Shown: positions 18,732-27,681 of the stretch, piece by piece
Layout: each line of letters starts with the position of its first letter
How positions within the stretch are numbered: position 1 is the first letter of the stretch
Assembly (NCBI RefSeq): GCF_900637845.1
Contig: NZ_LR134439.1
Coordinates: 186,001-250,000 of the forward strand
DNA length: 64,000 nucleotides
Reading direction: 5' to 3'
Origin: Erysipelothrix rhusiopathiae
GTDB taxonomy: Bacteria > Bacillota_I > Bacilli_A > Erysipelotrichales > Erysipelotrichaceae
Program-made: the position numbers and the translations under genes
Notes under the pieces: model-generated
Database searches by the model: none
What the model saw: the letters and a program-made list of their open reading frames with translations, nothing else
What the model was told of the DNA's origin: nothing

Positions 18732-20102
18732 ATGCGTAAATTGCCTTACAGTCAAGACGCTGAGATGGCTCTTTTAGGAACGCTATTGGTGTTCCCAGAG
18801 TCAGTTGCAGTTGTTGAAGAATATGATATGCAAGTCGATGACTTTTATAATACCGAGCACCAAAAAATATTTTCTCATATGTTAGAAATTATTGAACGTG
18901 GTCGTGTTTTAGATGCAACGACTTTAATAACCCGATTAAAAGATCAACACGAAATTGATAGTGTGGGTGGTGTGGAATACTTGTTTGCACTTACAGAAAA
19001 CAGTGCAACACCAGCAAGTGTGAAACATTATATTGAAGTTGTTCAAGAAAAAGCTCAAATGCGCCGACTCATTGATGTTGGGCAGTCTATTGCTGAAAAG
19101 GGTTTTGACTCTACTACTGAACTTACAGCACTGCTTGATGAGGCAGAACAGAGAATTTTAGAAGTAACACGAGTTCGTCGAACAACTGAAATGCAACGCA
19201 GTCGTGAGGTCGTAAATGAAGTAATGGAGAATTTAAACCGAATTCGTGATAACCACGATCGCATTACTGGTTTAAAGACCAATTACAGTCATTTAGATAA
19301 TGTCACAAACGGTTTGCAACGTGGCGATTTAATTATCTTAGCGGCGCGTCCATCTGTAGGTAAGACGGCTTTTGCCTTAAACCTTGCATTGAATGCAGCA
19401 CGTCACAATAAAGATGAAAAAGCAGGAATGGCGATCTTCTCCCTTGAAATGCCTGCAACACATTTGATTTCACGTATGTTAAGTGCGCAATCTTCTGTTA
19501 AGAGTGAGTATTTACGAACGGGTAATCTAAACGATGAACAATTAAACAACGTCTATGCAGGCGCCAATGTTTTATCGAAACTCAATATCTTTATTGATGA
19601 TAGTTCAACAATTACAGTTCCTGAAATTTTTTCGAAATGCCGAAAACTAAAATCCGAAGGTAATTTAGATATGATTGTGATTGACTATATTCAGTTGATT
19701 TCAGGACGTGGGAAAACAGAATCACGTCAACAAGAAGTTTCGGAAATCTCACGTGGACTCAAACAGTTGGCCCGTGAAATGGATTGCCCGGTTATTGCGC
19801 TCTCGCAATTATCACGTTTAGTGGAACGTCGAGACAGTAAAATTCCTCAATTGAGTGATTTACGTGAATCTGGTTCGATTGAGCAAGATGCGGATATTGT
19901 AATGTTCTTGTACCGTGAAGATTATTATAAAGACCGCGAAGGTGAAGAGGATGATGGTCCTCAAATGCCGAAACCAGAACAACAAGAAGTATTACTAAAA
20001 ATGGCGAAACACCGTAATGGTGCATTGGCAGACATTACACTCATGTTCAATGCTTCCATTAGTAAGTTCTATGGTGTTGCCGGAGACGGAGGTAGAATGT
20101 AA
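18732..20102 (+). CDS. dnaB: replicative DNA helicase DnaB
   Basis: Hexameric 5'-3' replicative helicase (called DnaC in Bacillus), 456 residues. The N-terminal domain begins LPYSQDAEMALLGTLL. A linker leads to the RecA-like motor with Walker A ARPSVGKTAFAL, the Walker B region MIVIDYIQLISG, and the ALSQLSR and DLRESGSIEQDADIV elements. GAGGAGGA precedes the ATG. One base separates its stop from the next start. Confidence 0.97.
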   Translation: MRKLPYSQDAEMALLGTLLVFPESVAVVEEYDMQVDDFYNTEHQKIFSHMLEIIERGRVLDATTLITRLKDQHEIDSVGGVEYLFALTENSATPASVKHYIEVVQEKAQMRRLIDVGQSIAEKGFDSTTELTALLDEAEQRILEVTRVRRTTEMQRSREVVNEVMENLNRIRDNHDRITGLKTNYSHLDNVTNGLQRGDLIILAARPSVGKTAFALNLALNAARHNKDEKAGMAIFSLEMPATHLISRMLSAQSSVKSEYLRTGNLNDEQLNNVYAGANVLSKLNIFIDDSSTITVPEIFSKCRKLKSEGNLDMIVIDYIQLISGRGKTESRQQEVSEISRGLKQLAREMDCPVIALSQLSRLVERRDSKIPQLSDLRESGSIEQDADIVMFLYREDYYKDREGEEDDGPQMPKPEQQEVLLKMAKHRNGALADITLMFNASISKFYGVAGDGGRM

Positions 20103-20103
20103 T

Positions 20104-21612
20104 ATGAAAAAACATAAAAACCTCATTATGATATCTGTCGTATTTCTTTTTGCGATTGGGTTAGGGTACCTTTATAAGTCACCAACTTCAGCATCAGAAA
20201 TTAAAACAGCGTATGAAGCAATCGATTCATCATCTGCTATATTTCCACAAGAAGTTGTAACTGTAAATGATAAACCTGTAGTGATTACAAAGCTTTATCG
20301 CGAACAAAAACTAGTAGGGGTCTTGAAAGATTCGACACGTCTACAGAAGATGTTTGATGAAGTGTATGAAAATGAATATAAAGAAGAATTCCCAGATTCT
20401 AAGTTGGGATTCATTGATGACCTTATTCAAGTAGATGAAATGAGTTTCAATGTTTATGAAGATCGTGATAATGATATTTTTGACTATCTCTATAAAGAAA
20501 ACTTATTTGCGATTGAGGCAAATAAAGTCACATTCTCAAATGGAGCCATCATCTATGTAAAGAATTCTGAAGATTTTGATTCAGCGCGTGATAAATTCAT
20601 ACAAAACTTTACCAGTGAGAGCACATTTGATGCAATCAAAAATAATAAAAAAATTCCTGCAATTACGGACTATGGAACTAAGGATATTGATGTAAAAGTT
20701 AAAGAAACCGTTAAAGTAACGCGGGGACTTGCGACGAAGGATAAAATCCTAAAAGATGAAACAGAAATTCTGACATTCTTAAGTTATGGGTATAATCCAA
20801 AAGTTGAAACTTATAAAATTAAACCATTTGATACATTAGAAGGTATTGCATATCACAGTGGTATGAACGTTAATCAGATTCAATCCATTAATGCGGATAA
20901 AATCAAAGATGTGAATCAGGTGCTTGAAGTTGGATCAGAGCTTCGAGTAAGTAAGTTTGATTCACCATTCACAGTTACTGTAACCAAGCAACGTATGACG
21001 ACGGAACCAGTATATCCTGAAAAAACAGTATATCAATCCGATCCAGAACTTGCGGAAGGTAAAGAAGTTGTGGATGTCGTGGAACAAAATGGTGCTCGTG
21101 ATGTTATTTATGAAGATGTTTATGAGAATGGTGCATCCATCTCAACGAAAGAAATATCAAGTAAAGAAACTAAGAAACCAGTACGTGGTGTTATTCGATA
21201 TGGTACAAAAGTTGAACCTAAAGTTGGTAGTGGTGCATGGCGTTGGCCTTTAGATAATGCCTATGTTCTTTGTGGTTATGGTTGTTATCCAAATCACTCG
21301 GGTACAGACTTTTCAACACACGGTAGTGGCTATGGACCAATCTACGCAATTGACCGTGGTGTTGTCACAACAAACTCATACGATCCAGGAGGATGGGGTA
21401 ACTATATCGTTATTGACCATGGTAATGGATACAGATCCCTTTATGCCCATATGGCAAGTCCAGGTTATTTCCAAGCAGGACAAACTGTCGCAAAGGGTGA
21501 AAACATTGGTTATGTTGGTATGACGGGTCGAACAAGTTATCCACACGTCCATCTTGAAATTATTGTGGGTGGTGGAACACGTGTTGATGCATGTGGTGTT
21601 ATTGGCTGTTAG
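20104..21612 (+). CDS. LysM-G5-M23 endopeptidase, copy 1
   Basis: A 502-residue secreted or membrane-anchored cell-wall hydrolase candidate. An N-terminal hydrophobic anchor (about 8-24) is followed by a roughly 200-residue unassigned domain shared with the next gene. Then come a LysM at about 237-285 (PFDTLEGIAYHSGMN), a G5 domain at about 289-370 and an M23 peptidase domain. Zinc ligands H398 and D402 (HSGTD) and H481/H483 (HVHLE) are present, so it should be active. Paired cysteines occur at CGYGC and in the tail CGVIGC. The ATG at 20104 has GGAGG ahead, inside the end of dnaB. Confidence 0.88.
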   Translation: MKKHKNLIMISVVFLFAIGLGYLYKSPTSASEIKTAYEAIDSSSAIFPQEVVTVNDKPVVITKLYREQKLVGVLKDSTRLQKMFDEVYENEYKEEFPDSKLGFIDDLIQVDEMSFNVYEDRDNDIFDYLYKENLFAIEANKVTFSNGAIIYVKNSEDFDSARDKFIQNFTSESTFDAIKNNKKIPAITDYGTKDIDVKVKETVKVTRGLATKDKILKDETEILTFLSYGYNPKVETYKIKPFDTLEGIAYHSGMNVNQIQSINADKIKDVNQVLEVGSELRVSKFDSPFTVTVTKQRMTTEPVYPEKTVYQSDPELAEGKEVVDVVEQNGARDVIYEDVYENGASISTKEISSKETKKPVRGVIRYGTKVEPKVGSGAWRWPLDNAYVLCGYGCYPNHSGTDFSTHGSGYGPIYAIDRGVVTTNSYDPGGWGNYIVIDHGNGYRSLYAHMASPGYFQAGQTVAKGENIGYVGMTGRTSYPHVHLEIIVGGGTRVDACGVIGC

Positions 21613-21632
21613 TTTTTATCAAATCGAAGTAT

Positions 21633-21654
21633 AAACGAGATTACGGTCTCGTTT
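21633..21654. terminator. hairpin between the two LysM-G5-M23 genes
   Basis: Perfect stem AAACGAGA / TCTCGTTT with a six-base loop but no clean T tract. It may be a weak terminator or a processing and stability element between the paralogues. Confidence 0.45.
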
Positions 21655-21679
21655 GTGCTTTCCAAAAGGAGTTGGTCTA

Positions 21680-23215
21680 ATGAAGCAACATAAAGAACTG
21701 AAATTAATCCTGATAACTTTTATAGTCTCAGTACTTATTACGTATGCAATCGAAACAGTGAGTGCGAATACGAGTGTTGTGGATTTATACAAATTAACCG
21801 ACACATCTACATCAATCTTTCCACAAGAGTCTGAAGGAAAGTCTGATAAACCCATTGAAGTCACAAAACTTTATCGTGACGAAAAACTAGTGGGCATTAT
21901 CAGCGACGGTTCGAAATTAAATAAGATGTTTGATAAGGTTTACGAAGAAGAATATAAAGCTGAATTCCCAGATTCAAAGCTAGGTTTTATCGATGACTTA
22001 ATTCTCGTTAAAGAATTGAGCTTTAATCACTATGAAGATCGTGATGATGAAATATTTCAATATCTCTATGATGAAAAACTCTTTGCGATTGAAGTAAATC
22101 AAGTTACATTTTCTAATGGTGCGATCATTTATGTTAAGAATATCGATGACTTCAACAAAGCACGTGATACATTTATTCGGAACTTTACAGATGACAAAAC
22201 ATTTGATGCGATGAAAAACAATCGAAAAATTGAAAGCATCAAAGATTATGGGACACATGATGTTAATGTGGAAGTAGAAGAAACAGTTCAAATTAGCAAA
22301 GGATTGACATCCAAAGAAAATATTCTTATGAATGAAAGTGATGTTTTAACCTTTCTAAGTTATGGATATAATCCAAAAGTTGAAATTTATGAAGTCCAAC
22401 CGTATGACACAATCGCAGGGATTGCTTGGCATAAAGGTATGGATGCAAATCAAATAAAATATATAAATAGTGATATAATTAAAGATGTAAACCAGGTGCT
22501 TGAGGTTGGATCGAAACTTCGAGTCAGTAAGTTTAATTCTCCTTTTACCGTTAAAATCACTCGAGAACGAATGACCTCAGAAGTTGTTTATCCCGAGTCA
22601 ACAATCTACGAATCTGACCCAGAATTATCTGAAGGGAAGGAAGTTGTGGATGTTGTGGAACAAAATGGTAAGCGAGATGTGGTTTATGAAGATGTTATTG
22701 TGAATGGTGCTCCAAAGTCTTCGGAGGAAATTCGAACACAAGTAACGAAAGAGCCGATTCGTGGAAAAGTTCGTTATGGTACGAAGGTTGAACCACGGAT
22801 TGGGTCGGGTAACTATCGTTGGCCGTTAGATAACGCGAATATTTCATGTGTCTATGGAAATTCATGTTACTACAACCATAATGGAACTGATTTTGTTCTC
22901 AATGGTGGTGGTTTTGGTCCAATATATGCAGTTGACCGAGGTGTTGTATCGGAAACTGTAAGTGGTTGTTTTGAAGGAAATTATGGATGTGGAAGTGGTT
23001 GGGGTAATCATATTGTGATTGATCATGGTAATGGTTATACAACGCTTTATGCACATATGGCTACAGGTCCTTACTTCAATGTTGGTGATCTTGTAAAACG
23101 TGGTGATAATATTGGATATATGGGTATGACAGGTACAACTTATGGTCCTCATGTTCATTTAGAGTTCCGCTATCACGGCGTGCGGGTAGACCCATGCACC
23201 GTAATGGGATGTTAG
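21680..23215 (+). CDS. LysM-G5-M23 endopeptidase, copy 2
   Basis: A 511-residue paralogue of the preceding gene with the same order: N-terminal hydrophobic segment, shared unassigned domain, LysM (PYDTIAGIAWHKGMD), G5 and M23. Zinc ligands are H400 and D404 (HNGTD) and H491/H493 (HVHLE). Compared with copy 1 it has an extra cysteine-bearing insert (SGCFEGNYGCGSGWG) in the peptidase domain. Its tail ends CTVMGC. AAAAGGAG supports the ATG at 21680 rather than an in-frame upstream ATG. It arose by tandem duplication. In Bacillus this position, between dnaB and walJ, holds walRKHI. Confidence 0.88.
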   Translation: MKQHKELKLILITFIVSVLITYAIETVSANTSVVDLYKLTDTSTSIFPQESEGKSDKPIEVTKLYRDEKLVGIISDGSKLNKMFDKVYEEEYKAEFPDSKLGFIDDLILVKELSFNHYEDRDDEIFQYLYDEKLFAIEVNQVTFSNGAIIYVKNIDDFNKARDTFIRNFTDDKTFDAMKNNRKIESIKDYGTHDVNVEVEETVQISKGLTSKENILMNESDVLTFLSYGYNPKVEIYEVQPYDTIAGIAWHKGMDANQIKYINSDIIKDVNQVLEVGSKLRVSKFNSPFTVKITRERMTSEVVYPESTIYESDPELSEGKEVVDVVEQNGKRDVVYEDVIVNGAPKSSEEIRTQVTKEPIRGKVRYGTKVEPRIGSGNYRWPLDNANISCVYGNSCYYNHNGTDFVLNGGGFGPIYAVDRGVVSETVSGCFEGNYGCGSGWGNHIVIDHGNGYTTLYAHMATGPYFNVGDLVKRGDNIGYMGMTGTTYGPHVHLEFRYHGVRVDPCTVMGC

Positions 23216-23231
23216 GTAAAGGAAGATGTTT

Positions 23232-23960
23232 ATGAAATATTCAATGCTTGCGAGCGGTTCTAAAGGGAACTGTTGTCTTGTAGAATCGCAAGGGGTTCGA
23301 ATTATGATTGATTGTGGAACCACAAAGCGTTATCTCAAACAAAGTTTTGAATCGCTAGCGCTAACATTTGATGATGTGGATTGTGTTTTGATTACACACG
23401 ATCATGGTGATCATACTAGTCAGTTGAAGCATTTTGCTCACCATCAAATCTACTGTCCTTCGGAGATTATGTTTAACCATACAAAGGTAGAACCGTATAC
23501 CCCATTTCACGTTGGACCGTTTATAATCACGGCAGTGAAAACATCTCACGACGCGGATGATTCAGTAGGATATATTGTTGATGACGGGAGTCGTAAACTT
23601 GTGTATATTACCGATACGGGTTACATTCGTGAGCAGGATTTTGAATTGATCAAAGATGCCGATTACTACATCTTGGAAAGCAATCACGATCCTGAATTAC
23701 TGATGCAAACCAATCGTCCTTATGCCATTAAGCGTCGTATATTATCGGATACAGGTCACTTGTCTAATGAAGAAGCGGGTGTTCTGTTATCTAAAGTTGT
23801 TTCGGAAAAAACAAAGGAAATTTTACTAGCCCATCTTAGTTCGGAAGCTAATGATGAATATTTAGCCTTGTCAACGGTACGTGAATTAGTTGATAATGAG
23901 GGGATTGAATTCAATGTCGCTAAACAATTTGAAATTGTAATTGGAGGATATCAAATATGA
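23232..23960 (+). CDS. walJ: metallo-beta-lactamase fold hydrolase WalJ/YycJ
   Basis: A 242-residue member of the YycJ/WalJ family of metallo-beta-lactamase-fold proteins, linked to coordination of wall metabolism and division. The metal motif is THDHGDHTSQL, and the family start is MKYSMLASGSKGNC. AAAGGAAG supports the ATG at 23232 (an ATG six bases earlier is too close). It overlaps the next gene by four bases. The walR, walK, walH and walI genes that usually precede it are absent from this locus. Confidence 0.9.
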   Translation: MKYSMLASGSKGNCCLVESQGVRIMIDCGTTKRYLKQSFESLALTFDDVDCVLITHDHGDHTSQLKHFAHHQIYCPSEIMFNHTKVEPYTPFHVGPFIITAVKTSHDADDSVGYIVDDGSRKLVYITDTGYIREQDFELIKDADYYILESNHDPELLMQTNRPYAIKRRILSDTGHLSNEEAGVLLSKVVSEKTKEILLAHLSSEANDEYLALSTVRELVDNEGIEFNVAKQFEIVIGGYQI

Positions 23961-25060
23961 AAAAAGATCAAGGATTTAAAAATACATTTATTGGAATTTT
24001 AGTTATTTTACTTGCATGGAATGGATTTCTAACCTATCAAGTCTACGACCTAAACAATCGTCCAACAGTCACTGAGAAGACCGAAGATGGTAAAACTGTA
24101 GAAAAAGTTGTTACAGAATTTGAAACAGATCCAACGAAAGTCGTTGAAAATGTTCGCGACCAAGTTGTGAGTGTATTAAATGTCCAAAGTGGACAACTTG
24201 CGGGTAGTGGATCAGGTGTAGTGTACAAAAATGAAGGTGGTAAGATTCACATTATCACCAATAATCACGTAACTGAAAAAGGTGAACAATACTATGTTCA
24301 ATTCTCAAATGGCGAAAAAGTAGAAGCGAAACTTTTAGGCGCGGATCCTTTTACAGATTTAGCACTACTTCAAGTAGAAACTGATTCGGATGTGAAGCCA
24401 ATGAAACTGGGGGATTCTTCTGTTGTTAAGGTGGGGGAATTTGTCCTCGCTATTGGAAGTCCAGTAGATTTAGAATTCGCAAACTCCGTAACATTTGGAG
24501 TTATTTCTGGAAAAGATCGTAAAGTTCCAGTTGATTTAAATGGAGACCGTAATCCGGATTGGGATATGGTTGTAATGCAAACAGATGCTGCAATTAACCC
24601 GGGAAATAGTGGTGGAGCACTTGTAAACATGAATGGAGAATTAATTGGTATTAATTCCATGAAACTCTCTTCAGCTCAAGTTGAAGGAATGGGATTCTCA
24701 ATTCCTATCAATGAAGTGGTTCCAATCATTAAACAAATTGAAGAAACTGGAAAAGTACAATATCCAGTTATAGGGATTTCAGGTGTTTCGGTTTCTGAAA
24801 TGAACCCATTCCTTAAAAATTACTATAAAGTTCCTTCAGATGTAAATGCGGGAGTATTTATTGCTGAGTTAACTCAAAATGGACCAGCACGTAAAGCAGA
24901 TATTAAAGAGGGTGACATTCTAACCCATATTAATGACAAAGCCATTTCGAGTTATCGCGAGTTTAGACGTGAACTATATGCACATAAAGTCGGTGATACC
25001 GTTAAACTAACGATAAATCGTAATGGAGAAATTCACGAGGTAGAGGTAACATTGCAGTGA
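23957..25060 (+). CDS. htrA: HtrA/DegP-like serine protease
   Basis: A 367-residue membrane-anchored trypsin-fold protease for extracytoplasmic protein quality control. One N-terminal TM helix lies at about 9-25. The catalytic triad is visible: H104 (NNHVT), D134 (FTDLALL) and S218 (NPGNSGGAL). A C-terminal PDZ domain contains GPARKADIKEGDILTHIN. The ATG overlaps the walJ stop (ATGA), and its own stop overlaps the rlmH start (GTGA), so three proteins come from one tightly coupled mRNA. This is the Bacillus walJ-htrC-rlmH arrangement. Confidence 0.94.
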   Translation: MKKDQGFKNTFIGILVILLAWNGFLTYQVYDLNNRPTVTEKTEDGKTVEKVVTEFETDPTKVVENVRDQVVSVLNVQSGQLAGSGSGVVYKNEGGKIHIITNNHVTEKGEQYYVQFSNGEKVEAKLLGADPFTDLALLQVETDSDVKPMKLGDSSVVKVGEFVLAIGSPVDLEFANSVTFGVISGKDRKVPVDLNGDRNPDWDMVVMQTDAAINPGNSGGALVNMNGELIGINSMKLSSAQVEGMGFSIPINEVVPIIKQIEETGKVQYPVIGISGVSVSEMNPFLKNYYKVPSDVNAGVFIAELTQNGPARKADIKEGDILTHINDKAISSYREFRRELYAHKVGDTVKLTINRNGEIHEVEVTLQ

Positions 25061-25512
25061 TAAAAATTATCGCAATTGGAAAAATTAAAGAAAAACCAAT
25101 GCAAGCACTGATTCAAGAATATGAGAAACGCCTTAAACCCATTCATTCTGTCGAAATGATTGAACTAACAAACTCAAATAAAAGCGATGTTACGAGTATC
25201 ATTGAAGATGAATGTCAAAGAATACTTGAGAAAATTGATGATCGCGACTATGTGGTATTGATGGACTTAAGTGGAAAAGATTTGGACTCGGTTTCGATGA
25301 GTGAAAAAATAATGGATCTCATCGATATGGGAAAGCCAATCACATTTATTATTGGTGGTTCTCACGGTGTAAACCAATCAATAAGAGAACGTTCTAACTA
25401 TCGTTGGAAGATTTCAAACCTTACTTTTCCACATCAACTTGTCCGCCTTATGTTGTATGAACAAGTGTATCGGTTTTTTATGATTTCAAAAAATCATCCA
25501 TATCACAAGTAA
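25057..25512 (+). CDS. rlmH: 23S rRNA pseudouridine-1915 N3-methyltransferase
   Basis: SPOUT-class methyltransferase that modifies pseudouridine 1915 in helix 69 of 23S rRNA. It has 151 residues, slightly shorter than usual. The SAM-binding trefoil knot is represented by TFIIGGSHGVNQSIRER and LTFPHQLVRLMLYEQVYR. The C-terminus HPYHK is the family ending. Translation begins at a GTG overlapping the htrA stop, so it depends on coupling. Confidence 0.96.
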   Translation: MIKIIAIGKIKEKPMQALIQEYEKRLKPIHSVEMIELTNSNKSDVTSIIEDECQRILEKIDDRDYVVLMDLSGKDLDSVSMSEKIMDLIDMGKPITFIIGGSHGVNQSIRERSNYRWKISNLTFPHQLVRLMLYEQVYRFFMISKNHPYHK

Positions 25513-25582
25513 AAAAAGACTAATCATTGTATTAATCTTTAAAATAGTATAAAATTGAAATGAAAAGTAGGAGGTTATACTT

Positions 25583-25849
25583 ATGAAAGAGATTACAGTA
25601 ACAGTTATTGATCCTGTTGGATTGCATGCGCGTCCTGCAACCGTAGCAGTAAATGCAGCAAGCAAATTCAAGAGCGAAATCAAAATCAGCTACAAAGGTA
25701 AAGCTGTAAACATGAAGTCAATCATGGGCGTTATGTCATTAGGAATTCCAACTCAGTCAGAAATCGTTATTTCTGCTGAAGGCGAAGATCAAGATGATGC
25801 AATCGCTACAATTGAAGAAGTACTAAAAGCACAAAAAGTAATTGCTTAA
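25583..25849 (+). CDS. ptsH: phosphocarrier protein HPr
   Basis: An 88-residue phosphocarrier of the sugar phosphotransferase system. H15 in GLHARPAT accepts phosphate from enzyme I, and S46 in NMKSIMGVM is the HPr-kinase site used in Gram-positive carbon control. GTAGGAGG precedes the ATG, and an AGTATAAAAT element lies just upstream. It stands alone with its own terminator and is not joined to ptsI. HPr kinase is encoded at the right end of this window. Confidence 0.97.
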   Translation: MKEITVTVIDPVGLHARPATVAVNAASKFKSEIKISYKGKAVNMKSIMGVMSLGIPTQSEIVISAEGEDQDDAIATIEEVLKAQKVIA

Positions 25850-25866
25850 TTTTATAATTAGAATAA

Positions 25867-25896
25867 AATAGAAGATGAGAATCTTCTATTTTTTTT
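25867..25896 (+). terminator. terminator after ptsH
   Basis: AATAGAAGA / TCTTCTATT with a six-base loop and a following T run. Confidence 0.9.
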
Positions 25897-25911
25897 ATGC
25901 AGGAGGGAATT

Positions 25912-27579
25912 ATGTCATTAGATAGATGGAATGAGTTGGCTCGCGATTATTCATGGATTGAGGAAGCAATGCAAACTATGGATGAAAGCACAAAACATGA
26001 CGCTTTTTATAAGTCATTAGAATTTGGTACTGCAGGTATGCGCGGATTATTAGGAATCGGACCTAACCGCATGAATGTTTATACGGTAGCGAAAGCAAGT
26101 GTGGGATTTGCGAAATACTTAGTTGAGACATTTAAAGATCAAGAATTAAAAATAGCGATTGCATATGACAACCGTCATATGTCTAAAGAATTTGCGGACG
26201 TGAGTGCGATGGTATTATCAACTTACGGGATTAAAAGTTACATCTTTTCACAACCTCGTCCAACACCCGAGTTATCATTTGCAGTTAGAACGTTAAACTG
26301 TGTTGGTGGAATTGTTATTACAGCAAGTCATAACCCGAAAGAATACAATGGTTACAAAGTATACGATGAAAATGGATGTCAATTGGTGGATCACAAGATT
26401 GCTCGTGTTATTTCTCTTATCAATGAAGAACCGGATGAAACGAAGGTGGATATCAATCAGGGTAATCGTTCAATGATTACTTATATGGAAGCTGATTTTG
26501 ATGAAACCTATAAAGATGCAATCCATTCAATTCAATTACGTCCAGAGGAAGTAAAAACCTTATCCGTTGTGTTTACATCGCAACATGGAACATCCTATCC
26601 ACTTGTACCGGATATCTTAACGAATGCAGGATACAATGTTATTCCTGTCATGGAACAAAGTAATTATGACCCTAATTTTAGTAATACAAAAACTCCGAAT
26701 CCCGAAGAAAAAGCGTCCTATGATTTAGCCGTGGAATATGCGGTAAAACACGATGCTGATCTTGTACTCAGTTGTGATCCGGATGCAGACCGTATGGGTA
26801 TTGTGGTTAAACACCATGACGAGTATGTTTACCTTACCGGAAACCAAGGTGGATCCATACTTCAAGAATATATCTATGCAACACGAATTGAAAAAGAAAC
26901 CATGCCTGAAAATCCAATTATGTTTAATACCGTCGTTACTTCTGACTTAGGAGAAAAGATTGCGCAATCTTACGGTGTGAATGTAGAGAAGACATTAACG
27001 GGTTTTAAATACATCGGTGATAGCATCGAAAATCACAATAAAGTGGGTGATTTTAATTTTGTATTTGGTTATGAAGAAAGCTACGGTTATCTTCTCGCAG
27101 ATTTTGTGCGTGATAAAGATGCTTTGCAAGCATGTATGATGGTTGCGGAAGCGGCAAACTATTACAAAAATCATGGCTTAACACTCGTTGATGTTTTAAA
27201 CGGTCTTTATGACAGACATGGTGCGTATCATGAAACACAAGTAGCAATTACGTTATCCGGACAAGAGGGTTTAAATCGTATTCAAGAAATCCTAACAACA
27301 TTTAGAGAATCAAATATCGAAGCGTTTGCGGGAATTAAGGTTCTTTACCGAGATGATTATTTAACATCATCACGTTCAAACGGTGAAAGATTAACATTAC
27401 CAAAATCGAATGTTATTAAGTATAGCCTTGAAGATGGATCTTGGATTGCAATTCGACCATCTGGTACGGAACCAAAATGCAAGTTTTACTATTGCGTTGT
27501 AGGTAAAACAATTGAAGAATCACTCTTAAAATTTGAAGCACTAAAAAAAGATATTAATGAAAGAGCGCAACTCGATTAA
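25912..27579 (+). CDS. pgcA: phosphoglucomutase/phosphomannomutase
   Basis: A 555-residue alpha-D-phosphohexomutase (PgcA type) interconverting glucose-6-phosphate and glucose-1-phosphate, the entry to UDP-glucose, glycolipids and wall polymers. The phosphoserine loop is VITASHNPKEYNGYK, the metal loop is SCDPDADRMG, the sugar loop is GYEESYG, and the phosphate-binding loop is IRPSGTEPKCKFY. GCAGGAGG supports the ATG at 25912. An earlier in-frame ATG at 25897 overlaps the ptsH terminator and the ribosome-binding site and is rejected. Confidence 0.95.
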   Translation: MSLDRWNELARDYSWIEEAMQTMDESTKHDAFYKSLEFGTAGMRGLLGIGPNRMNVYTVAKASVGFAKYLVETFKDQELKIAIAYDNRHMSKEFADVSAMVLSTYGIKSYIFSQPRPTPELSFAVRTLNCVGGIVITASHNPKEYNGYKVYDENGCQLVDHKIARVISLINEEPDETKVDINQGNRSMITYMEADFDETYKDAIHSIQLRPEEVKTLSVVFTSQHGTSYPLVPDILTNAGYNVIPVMEQSNYDPNFSNTKTPNPEEKASYDLAVEYAVKHDADLVLSCDPDADRMGIVVKHHDEYVYLTGNQGGSILQEYIYATRIEKETMPENPIMFNTVVTSDLGEKIAQSYGVNVEKTLTGFKYIGDSIENHNKVGDFNFVFGYEESYGYLLADFVRDKDALQACMMVAEAANYYKNHGLTLVDVLNGLYDRHGAYHETQVAITLSGQEGLNRIQEILTTFRESNIEAFAGIKVLYRDDYLTSSRSNGERLTLPKSNVIKYSLEDGSWIAIRPSGTEPKCKFYYCVVGKTIEESLLKFEALKKDINERAQLD

Positions 27580-27621
27580 AAAATATGTTGTGCTATGTCT
27601 TTTTAAGGCGTAAGCGGTACA

Positions 27622-27650
27622 TTGATATATTCGCTGAAATCATGTATCTT
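27622..27650 (+). promoter_or_regulatory. putative tkt promoter
   Basis: TTGATA (27622-27627), a 17-base spacer and TATCTT (27645-27650), 31 bases ahead of the tkt ATG. Confidence 0.6.
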
Positions 27651-27681
27651 ATATATGAAAAAGAAGGAGCACATATAAATT

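Noticed and set aside
27608-27621. cre-like sequence GTAAGCGGTAC upstream of tkt
   Set aside because: It has one base too few and several mismatches to the CcpA consensus, so it is too weak to call as a carbon-control site.
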